A DNA stretch of 64,000 nucleotides from Nissolia schottii (lineage: Eukaryota > Streptophyta > Magnoliopsida > Fabales > Fabaceae), in assembly GCA_003254905.1 (NCBI GenBank), contig QANU01055992.1:367917-431916 (forward strand). The letters run 5' to 3'. Each line of letters begins with the position of its first letter. The first letter of the stretch is position 1. A program made the translations under genes and the position numbers. Shown piece after piece: positions 12,075-22,400 of this stretch. The notes beneath the pieces were generated by a model. That model saw only the letters and a program-made list of their open reading frames with translations. It was not told where the DNA came from and did not search any database.

Positions 12075-12545
12075 ATGGGAGACCCTTCAGGCATTTATGA
12101 TTTTCTGGGCCAAAGCTCCTCCGATCGTTCAAAAACGAGGGCAGCAGCGCAGCAGCCGCCCCACCAGCCGCGCACCTTCCAGTGCCACTTCTGCAGCCGC
12201 AAGTTCTACACTTCCCAGGCCCTCGGCGGCCACCAGAACGCCCACAAGCTGGAGCGAGCCGCCGCGAGGAGGTCTAACAGCCTCCCTTTCCACAACAGCC
12301 TGATGGTGCCACCACCAACGTTTCCGGTGGAGCCTCCTCCTTTTCCTGCCAAGAGCGGCAACAGCATCGCTGGAGCAGTACTTGAGCCGCCTCCTGCCGC
12401 CGCCGCTCGTGGCCGTTTCTATGGGGCGGCCCCTCTTGCGCAGTTCCACGGCGGCGGCAACGGCGGTGTCGGGGGCTCATCGGGCTCTTCTTCTGATGAT
12501 GCTCCTGACGACCGCGTCGGCCTCGACCTCACGCTTCGCTTGTGA
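12075..12545 (+). CDS. single C2H2 zinc-finger repressor (KNUCKLES/ZFP-like)
   Basis: An intronless gene of 156 residues starting [12 protein letters not shown]. It has one plant-type C2H2 finger at about residues 37-57 (C-x2-C, then QALGGH, then x3-H) in the context [18 protein letters not shown], the hallmark of plant Q-type fingers that read short A(G/C)T-type sites. The C-terminal LDLTLRL is an EAR motif, known to recruit TOPLESS-type co-repressors, so the product is most likely a nuclear repressor. The middle is rich in Pro, Ala and Gly. The finger and the early MxDPSxYDFL-type start resemble KNUCKLES and the ZFP1/4/7 group; I cannot tell which is the orthologue. The frame stays open upstream to an ATG at 11937, but that ATG precedes the TATA box at 12013, so 12075 is preferred. 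The gene is locally GC-rich (about 60 %) in an AT-rich setting, as is common for these intronless genes. It is bracketed by two direct repeats. Confidence 0.88.
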   Translation: MGDPSGIYDFLGQSSSDRSKTRAAAQQPPHQPRTFQCHFCSRKFYTSQALGGHQNAHKLERAAARRSNSLPFHNSLMVPPPTFPVEPPPFPAKSGNSIAGAVLEPPPAAAARGRFYGAAPLAQFHGGGNGGVGGSSGSSSDDAPDDRVGLDLTLRL

Positions 12546-13602
12546 ACTCTCGGCTGTTTCTCTTCTTCTTCTTCTTCTTCCCTTTTGGTCTCATGAAAAA
12601 GGGAACGGCGTAGTTAGTTAAATTAATTATCTTAGTAGTGGTGGGTACGTACCAGCTGATCATGTTTCAATACTTTCAATCTTAGCTTGTTTATGCGAGT
12701 TTCTTCAACTTTATTTCTGCTTAGCACCATTTTGTTTTGTTTAATTTCAACTGATCTCTCTTGCTCTTTCTATTATTTGTTCATGTGCCCACGAATATAT
12801 ATTTGCTCATGTTCATTCCGTTAATTAATTACATGTGTTTCAGTAACGAGATAAGTGTGAATTAAAAATATAGAGTGTGCGTGTATCTTAACTGAGTATT
12901 CACTATAGTTCGAGTGCTATTTAAAAAAACCCCCCATTTTGTGGGTTGATGTATTCTGAAAGTGGTGCCAACAAAATACCATACTATGTCAGATTTTAAA
13001 GTTTGGTCATTTTCATTGTGTTTTGTTAAACAAGTTGAATATAAAATTTGCATCGTTTCCACCTGTACGCACGTTCCGTTTGATTTGGAATCATAAAATG
13101 GGTACTATATACTTTATGTCTTTGTTGGCTTCAGTTTTCTTGATGGAGAATACCAATTTCATGAACCATCAGTCCCATAAGTCATCATCGCAATTAACAT
13201 GTTGCACGTCCATCATCCGATTCCTTTATTTTCTTTTGCTGATTGATTTTGAAAGGGATAGACTCTAAGAATTGAAATGGATATTCAGGAATCATGACTC
13301 TTAATTGTGCCCTCCTTTGTTGTGTCTTACATTTGTTTTCTCTTTCTCGTAATTCCCCTTTTGGCCCAAATATGTCACCCAATTCAATTTTATCTTTTTG
13401 TTGATTTGCTCAAAGAGGAAGTAAAACACAATGACGTGAGAAGGTGAAGCCCACTGGTTTCAAATCAAGTAAAGTGGATTCCTACAGTGGATTCCTACTC
13501 AAAAAAGATTATAATGTGATGAGACATTGGTGTTTAATTTCTTTCAAAAATGCTATTCCAACACTAATGTTGGTGTAGAAACCAAGTCTTTATTCTTACA
13601 CA
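12546..13602. other. downstream flank, no gene seen
   Basis: The 3' flank of the zinc-finger gene. A CTT-rich stretch follows the stop codon and probably belongs to the 3' UTR. Open frames here are short and AT-biased, with no recognisable motif. Confidence 0.5.
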
Positions 13603-14137
13603 TAGGGGTGTTCAAATTCAATCCAATCAAAATCGTTAGATCCAATAAAATTGACAGTGTGATCGCAAAAGTTTGAATTTGATTGGATCTTATTTTCTAA
13701 AATCCACTTGGACTTGATTGGATTTAATTTTCAAAACCGAAGCAATCTAATCCAAACTAAAAACATCATATAATATAATTTTATGTGTTAAAATTATACT
13801 TTTACTTATAATAATTTTAATCTATCACATAATTTTTATTGTCATTCTTACTTAAAATATCATTTTATGCCTATAAAAATGAGTTACTTAATTTTTATTG
13901 TTATGTTTTCATTTTATTAACTTAAGTTATTTATACTTTATAATATTTTAAACTTAAAATTTTCTTCTATTAGAAATTGATTAAACCAATCCAATCCAAA
14001 CCGGTCAATTTTAGATTGGATTGGAACATTTTTTTAAAAATTTAAACCAATCCAATCCAAATTGCAATAAATTATATTTTTGAATTAGATGGATTTTTCA
14101 CTAAAAACCAATCCAAACTGCACTGCAAACACTCCCT
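13603..14137. mobile_element. hAT-like non-autonomous element (tentative)
   Basis: It begins AGGGGTGTTCAAATTCAATCC and ends CTGCAAACACTCCCT, an imperfect inverted pair of the kind seen at hAT-type miniature elements. The interior is filled with repeated AATCCAATCC / GGATTGGATT blocks. Similar flanks (TACACAT before the left end, CATACACAT just after the right end) may be a target duplication. No transposase. Confidence 0.45.
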
Positions 14138-14219
14138 GCTCATACACATCATGTAAGTGTGGGCCTCATGATGTATGTAAGAGGTAAGACTTAATATCTA
14201 CACTAAAGTTGGTATACAA

Positions 14220-15770
14220 ATAATGCCAACTTGTTGCTATTAATCAAGTCAAGGAAAATCTAGTAATTAATATTATTGAAGTTCAGTTAATAAATGTCTT
14301 TAATTAAAAAAAAATATTTAATATATTAAAAGCTTAAAAGGTTGCTCTTTTTAGTTTAAGGTACTTGTTATATTTAATGTAATTTTTAAAATAAAAAAAA
14401 GTATTTGTTATATTTTCATTCCTAAATATGTATTTTAAGGTACTCATTAGCAATTGGCTTTTATAATTATTAACAAAATCATAGTATGGAAAAAGCCATA
14501 TCACTCAATCTGTGTCCTCAAGACCGCGACATGACATCAACGACGGTTTTACTTCATTTTAAAGGAATAATTGGTTTTGTACATAAAATTAAAACCAACA
14601 AATATGCTTTTAAGAACTCTGTGATTCCTATAATATATATATAGGTCCTGAATCTGATCTAGCTATACGTAAATTTTTTGCTTGTGCTTTGGAAAAATCT
14701 GTTTTAGATATAAAAAAAAATCGATATAAGTGTTGATATATGTACTGTACAACTATTAGAAAATGATTTCAATGCCAACATTTTGGTTCGGAATCAAATT
14801 ATTTGGGTTAACAAAAGTTAGTTAGTGTAGCGAACTGGCATATAGCTAGAAAGCCCTTGTTTAGAATGCAATACTTAAGTAATTGAAAAGCATATATTAT
14901 AAATAATAATGTCTAGATCCTTTTAAAATTGACATAATTTTTTTGAATATAAAAAGCTGATATATAGTTTATAAATATTTAATGTAAAACAAAATGATTA
15001 TAGCATTTGCAGTATAGGTAAGAGAGTTTATTTTTAATATATTACGAGTGTAAAGTATTTTACATTTCACACTATTACCCAATTAAATATTAAATTTATT
15101 ATAACTTCTAAAAATAATTATTGTAAGACTCAGGCATTTTCAGTTGAGTAATTTTTTTTTCACTAACAATATTTCAAATTTAAATCACTAAACCTTTTTC
15201 AAAAAATAAAAATGTTTTAAGATTTGAGGATATACATGATAACTAAATATAGGAAATAGATCATCTTAATTAAATTTAGAGTTTTGTTAACTAGTGCTCT
15301 ACGCGCATTAGTTAAAAAAACTTAAATGGTGAGCTTTTAGTTGATAATGTATTTAATGTCCTTAAAAACACTCCAGTTTTGTATTTAACCAACCTACTAT
15401 TTGTGTTTTCATGACAAAATGACTAAGGCACGTTTATTGTCATGTGCTGTGTGGTATCTGAATTAAGCTTTAACTCAACACCCCTTCCACACTAATCTTA
15501 ATCTACAAGAAATATTGAAGTTCTGATCGGTCATAGTTTTCTTTTTTCTTTTTTCTTTTTTCCCCCGGTGAAAATTAGTCTTAATATTTCTACTATCTAG
15601 AACTCTTAAAATTCTTAGTGCTATATTATCGTCAAAAGAAAGAAAAAAAAAAAAAGGAAAGAAATCCGTGCTATATTGTATGCTAATATTGTATTCTTTT
15701 ATCTCAAGAATAGGCACCAATTTCTTCTGTGAATGTTTTATGCGTGCAACCGACATTCTCTGCTATACAT
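14220..15770 (+). repeat. direct repeat downstream of zinc-finger gene
   Basis: Diverged counterpart of 9933-11203 in the same orientation, with about 250-300 extra AT-rich bases in the middle and without the hairpin insertion. It ends in 'GAATTCTGCAGA', resembling 'GAAATTCTGCAGA' at 11366. No second zinc-finger coding region follows, so if a gene was duplicated with it, that copy is gone. Confidence 0.7.
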
Positions 15771-16471
15771 GTAATACCTCAACAACGGAATTCTGCAGAA
15801 TCAAATGAGCAAAGTGCTGGCGCTGCTGCTTCTCCTTGGGACCACACTGGTTGGCTGACAAGTGTCCCTTATTTGCAACAAACTTCTCCACTTCCTCTTG
15901 TCCTTGCTGTCCCTTACTTGCCTATTTCAGCCTCCCTCGCTGGCATGGCACTTGTCAGACACATTCCCATCGACACAGAATGAAAGGACTGCAACATTGC
16001 AAGGGGAGAAGAATCATACTTCCAAAAATTGCTTTCAAGTGACCATTTTTCCTCAAATTGTACATATGCTGCTGCCGATTTTTGAACTTTTCAAGTTGCG
16101 TCGGGTGGTACAATACAGTACTATTAGTATTTTTATCGAGTTGGTGTATAATAATAAGGGATGTAGTTTACATGCTTCACGATGCGTTATCATTGGCCAA
16201 GAATCCCAAATGACTAATTCACACAAAAAACTTGAATTACTTCCCCCAATCATTTATTTTGCATTTTCCTTTTATTGATTTGATCCAAGAATGATTTGTA
16301 ATGTTCGGTAAGAGATTATTCCTCCAGGCTCCTGGCCAAAAAAAACAATGCCTGAAAATATAAGGAAACTAAAATTTCCTGTTCACCTAGGGAATACATA
16401 GGCCTCTCTGCATCAATTAGAGAAAATATAACCACTTTTTTTTTTTTTTTTTTTTTGGTGGTGCGGAACAA
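15771..16471. other. intergenic, partly 3' flank of acyltransferase copy A
   Basis: No gene is recognised in the first 500 bases. From about 16275 (GATTTGATCCAAGAATGATT) the sequence resembles 32680-32700 downstream of the second acyltransferase copy, marking the 3' edge of the 9 kb gene duplication. Confidence 0.5.
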
Positions 16472-19400
16472 TCAGATTTCGAACGTAGGAACTTGAGCTG
16501 AATAACCATGCATGGCCTGGTATAATAGCCGCGGCACTATACTTCTGTAGGGATCGCTCTCTCTTTTCTCCTTTAAATAGGCAATGCACTTTTCAACCTC
16601 AGATTTCACTTGTAAATACAGTTCTTGAGATTTCTCCCTGTCTCTCAGTACCTGTTTCCTTCCTGTTGAACAATATCTCAATAAATTTAAGTTGAAAAGG
16701 TAATTTTCACCACACCACAGTTCATGCATACCTTCCGTTTCGATTGGTTTTCCAAAGTAATAGTAGAACCGGCCTGGGACTCTAGGAAAAATCCCAGGCA
16801 GATGCACTTGTTGATTTGAGACCTCGCCAGTAGCACCAGTCCTAGATTTCACAGCATATAAAGGGATTTATAATAACGCACGTGTTAAATAATAAATCAT
16901 GATTTGAAATTTGATGTGAATCAAATAAAATTGAGATACCTCAACACCATGGACTCGCTTGTGAGCTTTTCTATCTCAGACTTGAAGAAGGGAATCTTCA
17001 CCATGTCATCATAGTCAAAAATCACCTGAAATGACCAATGTGGCATGATGTGTCATGATATTAAATCCATGTTCAGGGCGTATCCACAGATGAAGGGAAA
17101 TAAAAATTCACAGATGAGCATATTATGCATCAAGAATGTTTTCCGTATAAGACGTATTTACAGTTAGAGCTGTAACTAATCTCTCAACATCCGTAGAAAT
17201 GTATCGAAAACTGTGTCAATAAATACTTAGGACTATTCAGTGGTTCAAAAAAATGTTAAGATATGTCCTCCCACTAATTGCAAAGCCATTGCCGTTGCTC
17301 AGTCCTCTACACATGCAAATACATACACACAAACACACAGTTGAGAGTTGAACTTTAATCTACTATCCAAGTAAATATTTTTCAATAATGTGGTATGTGG
17401 AATTTAAACAACTTCAATCGACTTCTACGATACCTCTCACCTGTAAAGTCAACATCTTTTAGTTACATGACAATACACGGTTCATAGATCAAAGTTAATC
17501 AACAATTGACTTTGTAAATATGAAATTTGAGTAGAATTATGCTTTTCCATTAAAATAAAAAATAAAAAAACCGGTCATGCTTTGCCTCCATGAATAACAT
17601 TTGCCGGCCAGAGTAACATTGTAAAGGAAAATGCTTAGCTCGGTAAAGATCAAAACGTACCTGACCAAGATCATCTTCTCCAACAGCACCAAAAGGTACA
17701 ATTTTAGCTCCGAATCTGGCTGCCATCCTGACAAACTCAGATTGTTCAGGCCAGAATAACTTGTATTCTTCACCCTGAGTATTATCATAATGTAGAAGAT
17801 TTTAGAGGAGCCTTGAACATATCAGAGCATAAATACAAAGACACAGTGCACCTCAGAAATAATCAAATAACCAAACATATAACTTTCCATATTAAATGTG
17901 AGACGGATATAATTTATATATTGAATTTCCTTTAAAGTTTAACAGCAATTGTGCACATATTTCTGTAACACCAGCAAGGTACCCCTAATATCTTAAATGT
18001 CTGTCCCCGGTGTTTCACATAGAACCTATGCGCATTTCATACACCTGATGCAGATGCATCAGAACAAAGCAGAAAATGCTACACTCACTACCAGTGTGAT
18101 GATACTGAATGTCAAGCATTTTAGACAAAAAAAATTCTTAAAAGACCAGCATGAAAATTCCAGTGTACAAAATAACTTCTCACATTCAACTAACTTTATG
18201 ATTATACAGTGAAAAAAATAATCTGATTCTCCAGCACATCAATTACCTATAATCTATGACTTTTCATGCAACTTCTTTTTTCTCTTTTTCCGTTAAATGA
18301 AATTTAACATCCAAAATAGTGATAACATATTCAATTCATATAAGTTTTCACATCCTCTTTCCAAAATTCATAACCCACCAGAATCAATTTTTTTCTGAGA
18401 TGGCATACAACAAGTCACAGACCTTAGAAGGGGTCAAATAAGCAATGGTTCCATGTCAAAGATGACTCATTTGTAATAAAACCAGTTACTTTTTGGAATT
18501 TACCTTCCTATGAAGAGCCTCGCGCATCCCTCCTGGATATAATAGTACATGAGACTTGGAAGATAAAAGCTTGAATAGGTTATTTGGTGCGACAGGAACA
18601 GCGCCCATAACTCTGAAAGAGTCAAAAGAAGATACGTCTGGCAATTGTCCATGCTTCTTTCTCATAAACAACGATGGATGTGCTATCCCCCGAACAAGGA
18701 TATTTCTTTCCGTAAAAAATTGAGAAACGAAAGGAAATATTTCCAATCCCAACAACATGTGATACCCAACAAACAAAACAGGCCCCTCTGAAGGGATTCC
18801 AGAAAGGCCCTTTACAATTGTTCCGTCCTCCAAAGTTGAAAGCATCACCGCATTTGTAATAGCATTAATGACCCTGTAAGCATCATAAGTGAAAGATGGC
18901 AATGTTAAAACTAGTTTGAGACTTTGAGTATGCTGCAATCCTATTAATCAAAATGAACAAAGATGACTTGTATGCTTATATAAGTCTACTTCAACTCTTA
19001 TATATGTGTGTGTGTGTATGTATATGTATATATGTATATGCATATATATAAAATTAGGGTTGATGACGTATATGATCAAATATTTATTGTTATACGTGCC
19101 TGTTTGATTCTATTATTTTTTTGGCTTCCTCAGGTGTTGGCGGTATAAAATCTGATTTATAGTCATGATACTTGCCACGACGGTAGTAAGAAGTGCCCTT
19201 GATGACTGTTACTAGGTCAATGCTGTTTTCCTACTAGCAATGAACAGAGGCACCATATTAGGGTCTGTCAAGATTTCCATATCATATTTGATATCTTTTT
19301 TCTCCACAAAGACAAGCATTCATGCAGAAAAATTCAAATGGAGAGAATTATACCAGGAATAGGAAATGTCCACTGCCATCAAATTTACGAAGGTCAGAGT

Positions 19401-22400
19401 TAGGTAGTAACTGAAGTAGTCTTTCACCTTCTCGCTGACTAGGTAGTAACTGATCATTTCCACTAAAAGGACAGATGAGAAAACTCAGTTTCGTATTCCA
19501 GAAAGAATCATACACTTGAAAACAAAAATATGCTGTGTATAGGTGATATCAGGTAGGGTTAACTTAATAGTTAATATCAGCCAAATAGAAACTATGAAAA
19601 GGAATTTCAGTCAAGAATGGGAGATCCTAATTTTATTTATCAGTAAGCAGATTGCACAATTGAAGATTGACTAGAAGGCAAGAAGTTTCAGAAAAGTTAG
19701 TTGATCTAGATGCTTCCATCATCAAGATAATGGTTAGAAGGAAAAATAAAATCTGAAGAAATTAGCTCTTAGCACTTTCTTTTCTTTTTTTAATAGCATG
19801 CCTGCTAAGTGGTCAAGAAGCCAAAAATTAACAATGTACATTTGATCCCATAGTATGACTGATATAAGATTGACAACACAAAAGCATGAACCTGCAAAGT
19901 ATCAAAGTCTGAGCTTTGACAGCATAAAGGCATGAATTGGCACATGCAGAAGCAGACTTAAGCATCTCTAGTTTCCACAGAAGTGTCTCTTTTGGTAATA
20001 TATCAGCAAGAACCTGACAATTCAATCAACAATAGACTTTCAACATACAAAGTAAAAGAAGCAAAAGGTAAGCCTGAGCGCCAACAAGCCAAAGTAAAGA
20101 AACTGCTGTAATATCCATCCATGTTCCTCAAAGTCCAGCATGTTCAACTTTTTCTTAAATTTTAGTTAAAAGAAAGTAAAGAAAATAAACTATACTATTT
20201 TGAATTTTAGTTTCCTTCTGGAATCAGTTTTAAGCATTGACAATAATACTCGTAAAATGCTTCACACATTCAAAGCATAAAGAAAATCTCACACTGCTGT
20301 TCTGAAAGGAATTCTATTATTTTTTTACAACAATAAAAGTTGAACCTTACCGGCAGTGATGATGAGAAAGCAGTAAAATCCCCCATTAGCTCCCTCGCTG
20401 CATTTTCTAGAGGAAGTCCTTTCAAAAAATTGTCCAACACCGTCCTCATAGAGTCACCTAATGCCAGAAGCAAAGTTGAAAGCATTGCAATTTAATTCCC
20501 TAATTACATTGAAGTACTTGCAACTTAATTCAATTAAAAATCATATTTCATGTACATTTAACTAAAAAATCAGAAGCAAAAAAAGGGGGGGTGAAATCTT
20601 GTTCATCTAGTGTGCCATTTAAAAAAGGAAAGCAGAAAGGAAGAAACACTTATATGGTAAGGGAAGAAACTTAGATCTACATACAGCAAACCATGGAGCA
20701 TAAATGCCTTGAAAGCAGGAATGCATGGATATAACATGAAATTACATGTAAATGCAAAAGAATTAACTAACATTCCTCATAAACAGATTCAAAGAAAAGT
20801 GAAGATCACAAGGATGGAACTTTGCCTATAACTTGAAAGCATTGAAAACAACCTGAAACCTACCACTGGCAAAGCTAAAGTTACTCCCGCTACTGAGACA
20901 ACTGTGTGATAACGCAAACAACCTACAAATGGAAGCCTTTCCTGAGATCCCCAGCATTAGGTTATTTTTTTTTCCTAAAGTAGTCCCTTTCCTAAGCCAT
21001 TAACCACTATTCATTATCAAGTAACGGATCTAATACTCTTCTTTTTTAATATTCACAGTGCTTGCATAATGATGCAAAAGTATTTCATAATATATTTTGC
21101 TTTTAGATGAAAGTTAGACTAAAAACACATTGGCATGGATCACGAGAAAATACAAGATAGTTTTTTTCTTTTTGTTATGAAATGTGAAAATAGTTTAAAA
21201 AATAACCTGCACAATAAGATAAACAAACCTGCCATCAAACTGAGAATGTCAGGCAGGCCAGGAGAGAGCAGACCGGGCAGAGCTTCCAATAGTGGTTTTA
21301 TAAGTTGCAATTGTGACCTGCCGCTGAATGAAGTAGCTGCCAAATTGGGTGGTAAAGGTGATATCAGGTATTGTGTGTCTGTAACTGATTACGAACTTCC
21401 ACTCAAAGCTCTAGCTAAAGAACTAATGTTCACTTCACCACATCATTGCTATAATGAATGGCATCATTCTAGAAACACCTACTCCCTCCCATATTCGTAA
21501 GCAACAACTGAGATCAGTGTCCAGACAGGCTTGGTTTGGTAATGTTGTGACTTTTAGGGAGCTGCTGAGCTCTTTGGCTCTCCAAAAGCCACTCTAAAAA
21601 AGGCATAGCAGCATTGTTTGCTAAAAAAATGAATAAGTAGTTCTTAAAAAGGAGAAGTTCTAGAAGTAGTGTTTGGTAAATATATTCTAAATGTGCTCTT
21701 TATATGTAAAATTACCATAATAAACATAAATATCAAAGAGAAATAATGACCATTAAAATCTAAAGATATATTACTATTTTAATATTTAGAGAGGACAAAC
21801 CAGCTCTAAAAAACTACTCTTGAGAGCTTCCCAAAACTTTACCAACCAAGCCTAAAGATTGGTTGCATTAACAATCAGACTTGTCATAACATATCAATAA
21901 TCTAACTCCAATTCTTCATTGATGGGAAAATGGGATGGGAAGGATGATACACTTGGGCTAGCACCAACATTATCCAGAAGCTTAAACTCCTAAGTCCTAA
22001 GTCCTAAGTCAAGGCTAAGCCAAGTATACATAATGCATTTTTAATTGAGTTATGTTATTTGTGCTCATTTTTATAGATTCATTTTCCGGCACACGCTCAC
22101 AAGAAAAAATGTGAGATGCACCTCTGGGTAGTATGCCATACCTGTGCAGTAGCTTTCTCCCTAGCAGTGAGTGGGGGCAGCTAAATGAGTACAAAAATTA
22201 CTTATCTTTTTAATTTCTACTCAATGTTTGACTTTCTTCTTCAACATTGTATTGCATACACTCACAGTCTCACTCACAAGTGGACGACTCTGACATAACT
22301 CTCCTCTATCAATACAGTAATTGCCAAATTTTACTGATCAGAGCACAAATACAAATGTAAATTAGTAATTCAACATTGCTACTTGAGATTCTTATGACCA

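Noticed and set aside
12129-12480. Minus-strand frames opposite the zinc-finger gene
   Set aside because: GC-rich shadow frames of the real gene; Arg-rich with no motif.
15729-16278. Overlapping frames downstream of the second direct repeat
   Set aside because: Three overlapping short frames without motif or codon bias; no sign of a second zinc finger.
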